From Diplonema papillatum (Eukaryota > Euglenozoa > Diplonemea > Diplonemida > Diplonemidae), in assembly GCA_030068145.1 (NCBI GenBank), contig JAPJBO010000334.1, positions 158,328 to 222,327 of the forward strand: a stretch of DNA of 64,000 bases, in the 5' to 3' direction. Position numbers and translations under genes: made by a program. Under the pieces are notes generated by a model. It had not been told where the DNA came from. It was given only the letters and a program-made list of their open reading frames with translations, and searched no databases. Shown piece by piece: positions 20,970-31,485 of the stretch (position 1 is its first letter; every line of letters starts with the position of its first letter).

Positions 20970-21613
20970 CAGGGATTATCCTGTATGGTTAAAAAAAAAT
21001 TTTTTCACCAAAAAAAAAAAGAATCTGAAAACAGGCCGGTGAAAAAATATTTTTTAACCATGGGGATTTCTGGTGAGAACTTTTTGGCAAGGGACCCAGG
21101 CTACAGGCTCAGATCCTGGAGTCGTAGTTGCTGTTTTGTGTGACACAGCCTGCCAGCAATTTGGTCCAGAAATATCTCTGGGGCCATGAGGGGCGTTGGG
21201 ATTAGCGTGTTGGGGGGCGCCTGTCGTGAGCAGCTTCGCCCTGATGCGTTGAAAGGCGTTGAGGCCATCGCTGTAGTGCCCACTGGGACTGACAAGTGAA
21301 GGCTACAACAAAGTGGAGAAGCAGCAGCCAGATTGTGTTTTCCATCACACCCAGTAATCAGGATCGTTTGCTATCCTGAAGCTCGCAAGCCCGAAAGGAT
21401 TTTGAAACTAAAGAGATGTCGCTCGCCGCATTTGGTTTTAGTGGTGCTGCCGCTGTCGACACTGTGCTAACGTAATGACGCTACTGTGTGGGACACTGCT
21501 TGCTTCAGCAATCCATGCTTTCCCACGCGCAGCGTGGGAAAAAAAATTCCTGGCCATATCAAAGATTTTTTAACCGGGATTTTCCAGAATTTCGGGGATT
21601 AGAATAACCCCTG
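20970..21613. mobile_element. Non-autonomous hAT element (MITE) with 8-bp target duplication
   Basis: A 644-bp element with ends CAGGGATTATCCTGTATGG and the complement of CAGGGGTTATTCTAATCCCC. The flanks at 20962-20969 and 21614-21621 are both GGTGCTTA, a perfect 8-bp duplication as in hAT elements. A palindromic TTAAAAAA/TTTTTTCACC region lies inside each end. No transposase is encoded. It is the same family, inverted, as the outer element at 54199-56771. Confidence 0.92.
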
Positions 21614-21639
21614 GGTGCTTATACAAAAAAAAGAAGGTG

Positions 21640-22320
21640 TTTTTATTCTTCGCTTTTTCTCACGAACGGGGGGGTCGGTCCTGCTTTAGGCTTTGTAGGT
21701 TCTCCCGACTCCGCAAATCGTGGTTAGCACAAACTCAAGAGTTCTAGTCAACTAAGTATCCCTGCAGTATTAGCATGCTCATCAAGAAATATTTTTTTGC
21801 GGTGGTCTCCGCTGCTGGCCCGGTAGTTCGTCCTTCCCCCGTTCTTTTACACTCGTTCTCTGTTCTACTCACTACTGTGCGTGCAGAGTGGAGGGGGGGC
21901 CGTTGTTATTGGTGCTGGTTTTGAGGGATAAGGGAAAGGTAAGAAATCTGTTTGCGGTGGCCTCCGCCGGTCTGGTAGTTCGTGCTACCTCCGTTCTTTT
22001 CCGCTCGTTCTTTTCTCTACTCACTACTGTACGTACTCTTTCACTCTTGTACTCTCTTTGGCTAGAAAAAAAAAAAAGACTCCTGTGGCCGACACCACGA
22101 ACACATTCGCAATGAATGTGGCCCTGAGCCCCCCGCGTGCATACATGTTGAGCAGGGGTTGCCATGTAGCCTGCATCGGCCTTAGTCAACACTGTTACTT
22201 TCATGGGATGTTCACCGGGGAAGGGGTTTGCAGAGTGGAGGGGGGGCCGTTGTATAATGGTCTAGCTTGGAGGGAATTGGAAAGGTTGGAAAAGTGGAGG
22301 GGGGGCGCGGACAATTGATT
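21640..22320. repeat. Local duplications, no gene
   Basis: 21800-21870 and 21950-22040 are imperfect copies (GGTAGTTCGT, TCCGTTCTTTT, CTACTCACTACTGT). GCAGAGTGGAGGGGGGGCCG occurs at 21885 and again at 22230. TTTTGAGGGATAAGG with GGTAAGAA links 21920 with 20781. No coding sequence was recognised. Confidence 0.55.
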
Positions 22321-22579
22321 CGGTCTTCCGGGAGCGTGCAATCTCTCGCCGAGCTCGTCCACGGACCAATACGACGGCTGACCGCAGGGATGCTGATTCC
22401 GTCTACAAGCCTCGCCTGCATCAGCTGATCGCCCTCTCTCATCACCCCGGAGCGAAGTTCTTTTCATTCCTCCCCGTGTAAGGTAGGGAGAATAGACACC
22501 TCTTCATTGCAGACGGAAGTGCACATCTGCCACAGCGGCCTACCATAGAGTAAGAAGAGGCAGGCGGTGCTGCTGATGC

Positions 22580-22860
22580 ACTACACCGTGTAGAGGATAC
22601 AGTTGCTGCTGTGCTGCTGTGTGGTGTGTGTATGCATACATACGCATACGTGCTACTGCTACGTACACCACTAGCATGTACTGCTAGGATACAGTGCTGC
22701 TGCTGTGCTGCTGTGTGGTGTATGTATGCACGCATACTATGTACTGCTACACGCACCGCTGCTGCTACACTGCTACGTGCCATGCTGCTAGTGATGCACC
22801 ACCTGCTAGCATCAGTGGATGCTACACCGCATCCACCGATGCTGCTGATGCACTACACAG
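22580..22860. repeat. CTG-rich low-complexity tract with internal duplication
   Basis: Degenerate GCTGCTG and GTATGCATAC strings; GTGCTGCTGTGTGGTGT occurs at 22613 and 22704 within a longer duplicated segment. The many short frames here are a by-product of the low complexity. Confidence 0.6.
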
Positions 22861-24404
22861 CTTGGTGTCGTGGTACTACCAACCGACCACGAGGCCACTA
22901 ACCGCTGCCCCACTGCATTAAATTCAACGCACGGCAAAAAGCGTAAAAGCAAACGGAAGGAACGAGCCCGCCCAAGGCCAACAAGGTTGGCCTGCGTGAT
23001 CAGCAGTCGATTCGGAGGCCGCGCTGAACCGCGGCTGTTGGTAGCAAGTACCGGAGTAACAGAACGATCTCCCTTGCTGGCTGGGGCCAGGCGCAAGCAA
23101 CATGAGGCCCACATGGACTGGTACCACGCCCGCAAGCCTAAGCCTGGGAAAGAGCCGGTATCAAAGGATCAACATGCAAGGTCGCCAAAAACGGGTGGCT
23201 GCCTGAAGCGCCATGTGAAAAAGTTGTGCTGGTGTGGATTGCAAGAACGTGCTTGGAATGGGTATTCAACGCCGCACTGGTCCCGTCTGCGCCGTGTTTC
23301 GGTCCCGTTTAAGCCACTAACAACACTCCCATATTTTGATTCTGCTACCGTTCGGCTACCGGAACTTTTTTTATTATTCGACAAATCGAATAATAACACA
23401 GCCTGTGTCACAGGTGTTATTATTCGACCCCCCCTTTTACTTATTTGCATGCAGGTGGCCCCTGACTCACCTGTAGACGCTCCACTGTGCCTGGAGAAAG
23501 CCACAACATTTGTTCCAGACGTTGAAAGGCATGAGCAGCTGATGGAAGGCTTCCCCATCAGGCATATGCAAGTGCTTATACTTTCTGGAAATGCAAGGCT
23601 TAACCTTTAAGCGGAAGGTGTACGTAAGGTCCCTGCTGCTTCTCGTTCGATAGCTGCGAGCGGCGCATTTCGCGATTGTTCTAAAAAGCCGTTCGTCGCT
23701 GGAAACGGATAAGCTACGAGTACATGGAAGCTGAGATCGATCCGTTGAGCCGAGAGTTGGGATGCAGTCTGCGAAGCTAGACTTTTCAAGAGAGGGGCTA
23801 GTTGGATCCGGTGCGACCCTCCTTGCCTCACTTGTCCTTGGCCCAACTACTTCTTTTCACTTTTGAGCGACGCGACAAGAAGATCTGGACTCAAGAAACA
23901 CAGAAGTCGACTGGCCGTCCAATTGCTGTTGACACGGAAACCTTCTCCACTTCGGCCTTCAATGATCTCCATTGATTACTCGCTACTACAACCAAGATCT
24001 GCACTCATCCACGCTCCATCGAGGCTCACGCCAACGACTTCGCCGTGGACCACGCACTCCTACCCCCTACGCACGCTTGGCTTTGTGACAGTACGCGGAC
24101 AGCTACATGGGTAGAGCCTGCGATCGGAGCCGGGAACGGCAGCGGATTCCTGGTTAAATAGGCTGGGCACTGCGACGCTAACTGCCGGCTGCGTCTGGGT
24201 CTGCGATTCCCGTTGAGTGCTTTTCAGCATCGGAGACTTGTTGCGGTTGACGGTACCCAAGAGAATGAGATCTCCCCTGTGGTTTCCATGCCCCATCCGC
24301 AAGACAACGTACATAGTTCCTGAGCAGGTGAAAATCTGACGTCTCGCCGTTGTCTGTCCAGAGTGCGGAAGTGCCGGAGAAGAAGCGCACACGCTCTTTC
24401 TCTC
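22861..24404. other. Spacer with a family G fragment and an AT-rich hairpin
   Basis: 23236-23320 is the 5' part of family G. At 23362-23432 ATTATTCGA and CGAATAAT repeat in inverted order around AACACAGCCTGTGTCACAG, giving nested hairpins. A 246-codon frame across 22870-23610 runs through these repeats and is not credible as a gene. Confidence 0.4.
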
Positions 24405-24407
24405 TGC

Positions 24408-24464
24408 TTTTTAGTGTGGTACTCATTTGCATGCAAATGACTCCCCAATAACCAATAACGCAAC
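24408..24464 (-). repeat. Octamer palindrome block, inverted copy
   Basis: AGTGTGGTACTCATTTGC then ATGCAAATGACTCCCC, followed by CCAATAACGCAAC, is the reverse complement of the block at 13890, here with an extra GGTTATT insertion. See also 38346. Confidence 0.75.
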
Positions 24465-24529
24465 ACGAACTTTTTAGCGTCATTCGTGAGTCTTCTCGTC
24501 GACGTGTTTGTGCTTGACGGCTCTCGCTC

Positions 24530-26017
24530 TTACGAAGTCTTCTCTTCGAGGTATTTGTGCTTGACGAAGGACTCCGACTGCGGAGACCCTGCGATGGCTT
24601 GGTTGGCCTTCCGCGAGAACAGCGCCGTGAACGCCCTTTCGACGGAGTTCGACGCCTGCCCGATCATGGTGCTCGCCTTCGTCGGCGCCAAGCCGTAGCC
24701 GACGTCCTCGTCGAGGGGCAGCGACATCGCGAACGGGTCAGTGATCGTGCTCCAGTCTTCGAGGGCGGTTTTCAAGGAAGCCCGCCGCAGGCCGGAGACG
24801 TGCGCCCGCCGCTCGACCATCATCTTCGCGTCCGCAACCCAGGTGGCTTGGAAGTTCCGCGCTTCGATGGCGAGCTGCGACTCCGGTTTGGGGAAGAGCC
24901 CGGCGGCTACGACGTTTTCCTTCATGCGCCGGATGCCGTGGCGCCGCCAGGTTAGCTCGCCGTGGGTGCCGCCAAGGCCGGAGTGGTCGTGGAGGTTGCT
25001 CTCGACGAAGTGGATCGCCTCGTTGTAGGTGTCCCCTGCGTTGCACACCGCGTCGACGATGCCCAGCCCGAGGCCTTCCTCCGGCGTGATCGGCTTCCCC
25101 GACGCCGCCAGCAGCAGCGCCGCCCGCGGCGTGGCAATCTCCTGCAGCCGCCCCAGCCCGCCCCACCCAGGAACCAACCCTTGCGCCACGTCCGAGAACT
25201 GCAGCATCGCGTCCTTCGCGCATATCCGGAAGTCGCACGCCAGCGCAATCTCCGCCGCGCTCCCCGCACACACGCCTTCAACAGCGGCGATAGTGATGAT
25301 GGGCAAGCACTGCAGCTCCATGAGGATGGTCTGCATGTACCGCGAGAGCACCAACCCCTCGTCGTGCTCGTACAACTCCTGGTGGACGCTCTGCGCCGTG
25401 CCGAAGCTGAAGTTGAGGCCGCTACCCCGGATGATCAGGGCGAGGAGCTCGTGGTCTGTTTTAATGGCGCGGTTGACCATCCGCATCGCCTCTTCGAGCT
25501 TCATCATCATCTCTCCGGTGACGGCATTGCCCTCGGCGAGGTTTTCGAGCTGGAGGCACCAGACCCCGTCCACGCCCGTCCGGCTGATGAGCGACAGATC
25601 GCCGCCATCCTCGATCCCCTTCAGCAACTCCTTCCCTTGGCGGACGAACGCGATCATCGGATCTTCGGGGGGGTCGGCGTGGACGAGCACGGGCCGCGGC
25701 CGGTTCTTCTCAACTTCGTGCAGGGGGATGTCACTCCGGTTTGCCGGTTCGGCGGCGAACAGCGGCTTCCCTTCGTACTTCGGCGACAGCTTCACGCCTT
25801 CGGCGCCGGCCCGCGCGCTGGCGCTGGCGCCGCCGTGCACGCGGGGTGCGGTGCTCGCCTGGGCCTGGCCGGCGGAGGCCTCCTCGGCATCTACCTCCTG
25901 CAAGGCCAGTCGGACCCCTTTCTTCTCGCCTTGCCCCGCCACCTTCCTGCCTTGAAACAGCCCCGCTAGCCGCCCGGCGTGCCGGACCTGCACCGCAGAC
26001 CTCAGCTTCGACGACAT
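24530..26017 (-). CDS. Enoyl-CoA hydratase/isomerase family protein, ECHDC1-like
   Basis: A 495-residue intronless protein. The first 35 residues (MSSKLRSAVQVRHAGRLAG onward) are basic and lack acids, as in a mitochondrial leader. A crotonase fold spans about 150-400: RGSGLNFSFGTAQ (198-209) and AVEGVCAGSAAEIALACDF (245-262) form the two oxyanion-hole loops, and GLVPGWGGLGRLQEI (280-294) is the conserved loop that follows. The VPGWGG loop, the LSRYMQTIL helix and the C-terminal helices resemble ethylmalonyl-CoA decarboxylase (ECHDC1), a metabolite-repair enzyme, more than classical hydratase; the catalytic Glu pair of the hydratase is not evident. The N-terminal 110 residues before the fold are longer than usual. 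The start is the only ATG followed by a leader and is shared with a broken duplicate at 26790. Confidence 0.85.
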   Translation of the reverse strand: MSSKLRSAVQVRHAGRLAGLFQGRKVAGQGEKKGVRLALQEVDAEEASAGQAQASTAPRVHGGASASARAGAEGVKLSPKYEGKPLFAAEPANRSDIPLHEVEKNRPRPVLVHADPPEDPMIAFVRQGKELLKGIEDGGDLSLISRTGVDGVWCLQLENLAEGNAVTGEMMMKLEEAMRMVNRAIKTDHELLALIIRGSGLNFSFGTAQSVHQELYEHDEGLVLSRYMQTILMELQCLPIITIAAVEGVCAGSAAEIALACDFRICAKDAMLQFSDVAQGLVPGWGGLGRLQEIATPRAALLLAASGKPITPEEGLGLGIVDAVCNAGDTYNEAIHFVESNLHDHSGLGGTHGELTWRRHGIRRMKENVVAAGLFPKPESQLAIEARNFQATWVADAKMMVERRAHVSGLRRASLKTALEDWSTITDPFAMSLPLDEDVGYGLAPTKASTMIGQASNSVERAFTALFSRKANQAIAGSPQSESFVKHKYLEEKTS

Positions 26018-26089
26018 CTCGCCGTGTGCCCCCCCACCCTCACCTCCTAGTTTTTTGTTTCCGGTTGCATGTAGCAGGGAAAGCCTGCT

Positions 26090-26365
26090 ACACGAGAGCC
26101 AAGCTTCACGTGTTCGGCGGTACTGCAGAGCCGCGGACCTACGGGTCAAGTGGCTACCGATTTCCCAAACTAAAGCATCAAGGCGTGGCGCACCTTGGGG
26201 CTTGGCGCTTCGCTGAACACAAGCTCGTCGAGACGGTCAGCCACAGGGCAGAGCGGACGGGGTTGTGGCACTGTGCTGCCTCCGACTCAAGCTTTGCAAA
26301 CTGTGGTTGACCGTCACGTTCCTGGACCAGGAACGGCCTTTTTCTGTTTCTCTTCTCTTCTTCTT
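26090..26365 (+). repeat. Dispersed repeat family A, full copy
   Basis: Runs from GAAAGCCTGCTACACGAG through the GGGTCAAGTGGCTACCGA core to GTTCCTGGACCAGGAACGG and a pyrimidine-rich tail. It lies between the hydratase gene and its broken duplicate. Confidence 0.85.
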
Positions 26366-26432
26366 CTTCCGGTTGCGTGGAGTTGGCGGAAGCCGATCGA
26401 TGGCAAGCAACCCATACTCACTCCCGTTACGT

Positions 26433-26800
26433 GAAGATCATCGGATCTTCGGGGGGCTCGGCGTGGACGAGCACGGGCCGCGGCCGGTTCTTCTCGACTT
26501 CGTGCAGGGGGATGTCACTCCGGTTTGCCGGTTCGGCGGCGTACAGCGGCTTCCCTTCGTACTTCGGCGACAGCTTCACGCCTTCGGCGCCCGCCCGCGC
26601 GCTGGCGCTGCACGCGGGGTGCGGTGCTCACCTGGGCCTGGCCGGCGGAGGCCTCCTCGGCATCTACCTCCTGCAAGGCCAGTCGGACCCCTTTCTTCTC
26701 GCCTTGCCCCGCCACCTTCCTGCCTTGAAACAGCCCCGCTAGCCGCCCGGCGTGCCGGACCTGCACCGCAGACCTCAGCTTCGACGACATCTCGCGTCGA
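26433..26800 (-). pseudogene. Truncated duplicate of the ECHDC1-like gene 5' end
   Basis: Near-identical to 25648-26021, starting with the same ATG and leader at 26790, but it ends after about 120 codons where the parent continues. An 11-bp deletion relative to the parent (in the Ala/Arg-rich stretch near 26608) shifts the frame. It cannot make the enzyme; it could make a short leader-like peptide at most. Confidence 0.85.
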
Positions 26801-27550
26801 AGATGCACCGGCTCCCTTCCCCACACCCACCTTCTGGGTGCTGCTTCTGGCTGCGTGGAGTTGACGGCGCCACGTGCTGTTTTGACCGTAAGGGAGTGTC
26901 ACGTGAATTCGAGGAAACAGGGGAGCGACTCATCCCATCTGTGCAGAACTCACTGAAATAGCTGGGGTAGCGAATAAACACTCGGACTCGCCCCAATAAA
27001 AGTGGTGCCCGCCGCGGAAGAACTGCTTGTCCTCAGAATCCGCTGAAAACAACTCTCGGCGCGTTCGGCGTTCTCGTCAACAGAAAAGGCTGAAAAATCC
27101 ATGCTTCCGAACCACTCAAAAAGCGGGGATAGTATGAAACACTGGCATCTATGGCACAACACACGGAAAGGCCCGTAAGAAGTACACTTTCCCGCTATTC
27201 ACTATCTCTCTCACGGCTCCTCACGGTGAGTCGAACCACCATCCTACCGCGAATTTGCTTATGCGTGCCGGGTTGGTTGAAAGTGTGCGGTCGCTACTCG
27301 ATTTCACAACACTCGCGTTCTCAGAAATGAGAGGCTCTCGTTGCGTTATAGCTAGCGGCTTTGTTCTTTGGCAGAGTGAACCGATGCCCCTCGTTTCACC
27401 TTCAGATACGGCAGTGCCACTTGCCCGTGCCGAGCGCTAGCGTCCCGCATGGTACAAAACGTGTCGCAGCCGTTGGGCGGTATCACCGAGGAGTGTCAAC
27501 GGTAACCCGGGCTTCTGTCTACGTTCGGTGGGGAGAGTCGTTTGCACACA
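26801..27550. other. Spacer with no recognised gene
   Basis: Contains short frames only. It would hold the promoter of the truncated hydratase copy on the minus strand, but no motif was assigned. Confidence 0.3.
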
Positions 27551-27552
27551 TA

Positions 27553-27696
27553 AGTACTCGACGTAGCTGCTTTGACTCCGAATGGAAGGGAGGAAATATA
27601 GAGGTAGAGGGTCAAATACAACAGAAACACAATCGAACTTCTTCTTCGCTTGCACCACCGTATGTTGTTTTCTCACTCAGGACTGTGACCTGTTGT
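27553..27696 (+). repeat. Family B, 3'-truncated copy fused to a RING gene fragment
   Basis: Matches the first half of family B up to GACTGTGACCTGTTGT and then changes abruptly into the RING gene fragment at 27697. Confidence 0.85.
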
Positions 27697-27960
27697 CCCC
27701 TGTCGCGCTGCTGCGCGGAAGCATCGCTTCTCCCGCCGAGCGTCCCTGAAGGGCAGTACGTGGTGTTCTGCCTTGACGAGCCGCACGTACGGCAGGTGTC
27801 AGCAACAGCAGCAGCACCGGCCGCGGCGTGCGAAGCAGCCGCTTGCCTTCCAATCGCGAGGGATTCTTCACGACACGAGGCGGCGGCGGCGGCTTCGTGC
27901 CGCGGGCCCGTCGGCTTCTTCTGCGCAAGGCGGCGAAGTAAGCTAGGCACAGGAGGCACT
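27697..27960 (-). pseudogene. Fragment of the RING-H2/zinc-knuckle gene
   Basis: Covers the middle of the parent (28320-28590): the AYFAALRR stretch, the Ala-rich linker and the CCHC knuckle written CRTCGSSRQNTTYC. The RING itself is missing except for its last residues, and the two halves are in different frames. It ends in the family B junction. Confidence 0.8.
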
Positions 27961-28111
27961 TCTTCTCGCTCTTGATGCGTGAAGACATTCTTGTCGCATC
28001 GCACGCATCTGATTCCGCTGTGCTCTACCCGCGACGGGTGGCACAGCAACAATCCGGGCGCGAAAGTCAAAACAACGACCCCAAAGTCTAAAGTAGGACT
28101 TTAGACCTTGG

Positions 28112-28223
28112 CTACTTTAGACTTTGAGATTTTGAACCCAAAATTGCTTGGGCCAAAGTCTAAAGTAGACTGTAGACTTTGGCCCAAGCAATTTTGAGTC
28201 CAAAACCTCAAAGTCTAAAGTAG
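28112..28223. repeat. Long hairpin, 51-bp arms
   Basis: Arms 28112-28162 and 28173-28223 are inverted copies differing at about three positions, with a 10-nt loop. Each arm starts CTACTTTAGACTTTGAG and ends GGGCCAAAGTCTA. A third partial arm (AAAGTCTAAAGTAGG) lies at 28083. It is probably a foldback MITE, though transcription could give a small-RNA precursor. It lies just past the RING gene stop on its own strand. Confidence 0.9.
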
Positions 28224-28241
28224 TCAGGTCTAGAGACGCAC

Positions 28242-28718
28242 TCAAAGCCACGGATGGTACCGCGTGCTTTGCGACCTGAAGTCCCGCATGCCCCTTCCCC
28301 TCCCAGACCCTCGGCCGCGCTGCTGCGCGGAAGCATCGCTTCTCCCGCCGCCGAGCGTCCCTGAGGGGCAGTACGTGGTGTAATGCCTCGACGAGCCGCA
28401 CGTACGGCAGGTGTCAGCAACAGCAGCAGCAGCAGCACCGGCCGCGGCGTGCGAAGCAGCCGCTTGCCTCCCGATCGCGAGGGATTCTTCACGATACGAG
28501 GCTGCCGCGGCGGCGGCGGTTGCTTCGTGCCGCGGGCCAGCCGGCCTCTTCCTGCGCAAGGCGGCGAAGTAAGCTCGGCAGAGGGGGCACTTCCTCTCCT
28601 TGAGCAGCGACCCGCACGCGTAGTGCACCTCGTGGGCGCACCCGCTGCCTTCGAAAACGGCGACTTCGCTCTCCAGCGGGTCGAGACAGATGCAGCACGA
28701 ATCTGTGTCGTCGGCCAT
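28242..28718 (-). CDS. RING-H2 finger protein with CCHC zinc knuckle
   Basis: A 158-residue protein (169 from the ATG at 28751). An N-terminal RING-H2 follows the spacing C-x2-C-x15-C-x-H-x2-H-x2-C-x8-C-x2-C (from CCICLDPLE to CPLCRA), the signature of E3 ubiquitin ligases. An Ala-rich linker of about 50 residues leads to a canonical CCHC knuckle, CRTCGSSRHYTTYC (C-x2-C-x4-H-x4-C), then a Ser/Gly/Arg tail with RGRGSGRGRG. The knuckle and RGG-like tail suggest RNA or single-stranded DNA binding. A ubiquitin ligase that binds RNA is an inference. The start at 28718 is chosen because the duplicate at 29147 keeps that ATG. The C-terminus reaches the hairpin region, so the last residues are uncertain. 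Confidence 0.75.
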   Translation of the reverse strand: MADDTDSCCICLDPLESEVAVFEGSGCAHEVHYACGSLLKERKCPLCRAYFAALRRKRPAGPRHEATAAAAAASYREESLAIGRQAAASHAAAGAAAAAVADTCRTCGSSRHYTTYCPSGTLGGGRSDASAQQRGRGSGRGRGMRDFRSQSTRYHPWL

Positions 28719-29002
28719 GCACTGTGATGGAAAGGGGTTGGTTTGGTGCATCCAGTTTATTTCCCGTCTCTCTGGGCCCGCCGGCAGACCTCACTTCGTG
28801 GCCACACGAAGGGAAAACTTGGAGAGACAGAGAGAGAAGACTTTTGGCCGCGGACGTCGGCTGAACCGGGTGGAGGTGTGTATGTGCTTGGGTGTTCGAT
28901 GGCGGGAAAATGAAACCTCGGGGATAAAAGTCTTTGCGTAGTTTTACTGTATTCTGTGACTTGTTTAGACTGCGTGTTCTTCCCGTTCAATCGCCTAGCC
29001 TC

Positions 29003-29172
29003 AAGGCGCCCGGCACAGCGGACACTTCCCCTCCTTGAGCAGCGACCCGCACGCGTAGTGCACCTCGTGGGCGCAACCGCTGCCTTCGAAAACGGCGACT
29101 TCGCTCTCCAGCGGGTCGAGACAGATGCAACACGTGTCGCCCGCCATGCGCTGTGACGGAAAGGGGTAGTCG
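29003..29172 (-). pseudogene. 5' duplicate of the RING-H2 gene, truncated
   Basis: From the ATG at 29147 the frame repeats the RING-H2 with all eight ligands (GDTCCICLDPLESEVAVF onward to CPLCRA) and then reaches a stop at P, where homology ends. The 5' UTR block CTGTGACGGAAAGGGG is also shared with the parent. A 48-residue bare RING peptide could still be made, so it is only a probable pseudogene. Confidence 0.75.
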
Positions 29173-29397
29173 AGGTTAGAATTCATGGGTCTGTAGCGAT
29201 GGCCTGCATTAGTCACTCCCTTGTAAATGCACACCCGAATGCGCGTGTAAATCCACACCCGACAACGCGGGCATTACCACCACCACCATCACCACCAGCT
29301 TTTGTAAACTTCAGCTTTAACTCCAGCGTCTGAGGCTGGACTCCACCATGAAAATAAGTTCAGAGAGAGAGAGAAAGACAGGCACACCGCTTCGTAC

Positions 29398-29672
29398 CGC
29401 TTCCGGAGGGTCTGCCCGCCGCCCCCGAGCTCAGCGAGGCAGGCGAAGAGCTTTTCGCAGGCGCCGACCGCGGCCGGGATCGACTGCGGGGCGCCGCCGG
29501 CAGTCCGGGGCTGCTTGGCGTCCGGGCTTCCGTTCGGCCCCACCGCCGCCAGCAGCCTCCCGAGCGCCGCCTTCAGGCCGTCGCAAAGCCTCTCTGCGTC
29601 CTCGACGGCCGACAGCATTTCGAGCAGGTCTTCGCGGAAGCCGGCGGGCCGGCTGCTGGCCCCGGCTTGCAT
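29398..29672 (-). CDS. Candidate first exon, unknown protein (partial)
   Basis: The ATG at 29672 follows a purine-rich leader (GAAGAAGAA). The frame reads MQAGASSRPAGFREDLLEML and then alternating Leu/Ala helices with the spacing of a coiled or helical bundle, a PNGSPDAKQPRTAGG loop, and a second helix CEKLFACLAELGGGG. It meets a donor (AAGCG then GTACGA) at 29398. No family was recognised and no second exon was found. Confidence 0.4.
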
Positions 29673-31485
29673 TTCTTCTTCTCTCTTCTCTCTTCTTAAA
29701 ATTGCCTCCTTGTGGAGAGTGTCCCATTCCAGGAGACTTACCCCCGACCGACTCGTTGTGCAGTTGTGTCCCCGAAGCAGCTTTTTGCGCCACATTCCGG
29801 ATATCCGTAACACCGGCTTGGGCTCTGCCCTTTTCGCTCGCCGTTCCTTCTTCCATCCGCCGAACTTTGACACTCGTTTTATTGCATATCACACCAACCA
29901 AACGGAACTTTCATAGCTGATGGCTCTCCTTTTCGCTGTTCTGTCGATACCTTGGAAGCGAGGTGTCCCGGCAAAGCTGGCTGCTGCCTGAGTTGGGGAG
30001 GTCCGATTCCGGCGCAAGGCCTGAGTTGGCATCAATCTAACGCAGCGCGCTGCAGTACGATGGTGCTAGGGGAAGGGAACATTTCCGGAACAACGGTTGC
30101 ACTACGAACAGGAAAACGAAGCGAGCACGTGCAAAAAAGAACCAGTGCTAAGACAGGATATCACACACCCCTTCCCCTGTAGGATCGCCCCCCCGCGGAG
30201 AGAGTCAGAGAGAGAGAGAGAGGTTGGTACCCTGTACACGTGGGGAACGAAACAGAAATCACCGTTGGCCGGTTGATGCTGATCGTCCGTTGCTTCGTTT
30301 ATTTCCTGTGCAAGCCCCCCACTCCGGAAATGTTCTTTCGGGCAAAACGCTGCTTTCCCCGTTGTCCGTTGTTCGTTGCCGGCAGCTACGCTAGGTTGTT
30401 TACATCAGCGGGCGACCCGCATGCGTCGTTCCACGCGTGAGACGGTTTCACGTACTCGAGCAATTTTCGTGCAAAGGCACGGGGCTTAAACTGTGGTGCG
30501 AAAAATGCAGTTCCTGAGAGGCTCGTTCGCCTTCAGCTGAGCAGCGGCGGGCCCTGCAGTATCATGACCGGTGTTTATTCCTTATGAAAACCTTGGGGGG
30601 GCTGCAAAAAGGTGGTGGTGTTTTAAGATGCGGTGCGCCCGTGTGTGTCTTGCGTTCACGGCTCATGGGTGCGTTATAGCACAGTCGTCGCCGTTCCATC
30701 TAGTTGACGTTGAGTTTGCCTACATCGTCGGTCTTCAGACAGCACGAAACCCCCCTTCCTGTATGAGCAATGTTTTGTCTAAGCATTGCTACTAAGACTT
30801 CCCCTCGCGTTCTGCCGCTATCCTAACCTCGAGTCGTGCCGCTGTTTTTCACGGTGCACCACGGTCTGCAGGTCCATCCCTATTCCCGGGAGCTACATGA
30901 AATTGCTCGGACTTGCATTAGACAGTCTATCACTGTCAAGACGAGCTGAAGAAGTGTGAACCGGGGTTTTGCCCAGAGGCTTTCGTGTTATTCTGCAGAT
31001 GCTTGAGATATCTTTCTGCCTATGCTTTCAGTCGTCTTCTTAACCACGGTTAAGTGCGCAAATGGTGTCAGCCGAAGCTGGTGAAGCGAAAGCATGACAC
31101 ATCACACGCGAAGAGAAAACCGCGACGCCGGCGAGGCAGATTATCGCCACAGATTCTGCATTCCAAGTTAGTAGTGACCCAGATTATCGCGGTCTATCGG
31201 CAGGGGATGGACCGGCTTGGCTAGAGCGAAAAGCTGAGCAGTTTCTCAGCCGTTTATGCTGCAGCGTCAGTTGCTTTCACTTTCCCATTTTCCAGGAATA
31301 GTTGCAAGCTGTATTCGCTCGTGGTCGCGGCTGAAGCGTGACCCCAGAACGGGGTGCGAAACGGTGGAAACAAGCGGGAGCTGGACCGAAGCAGTGTGTG
31401 GGAAAAACGCACGGGGGAAGGAGGGGGAGGCTTTCAATTTTCAAGTTTCCGTTTGTCCCGTAAGTTAGGTACCAGGGAAAGCCTG
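29673..31485. other. Spacer with repeat remnants
   Basis: Includes a GA-rich run (30200-30222), a decayed MITE I (about 30830-31215, ending GGGGATGGACCGGCTTGG) and, inside it, the block shared with 8866-8980 (31080-31165). ATTCCAGGAGACTTACC at 29726 recurs at 37115. No gene was recognised. Confidence 0.45.

Noticed and set aside
22870-23610. 246-codon frame
   Set aside because: Runs through a family G fragment and an AT-rich hairpin; no domain and no consistent composition.
24962-25969. 335-codon plus-strand frames over the hydratase gene
   Set aside because: Antisense shadows of the ECHDC1-like gene with no domain.
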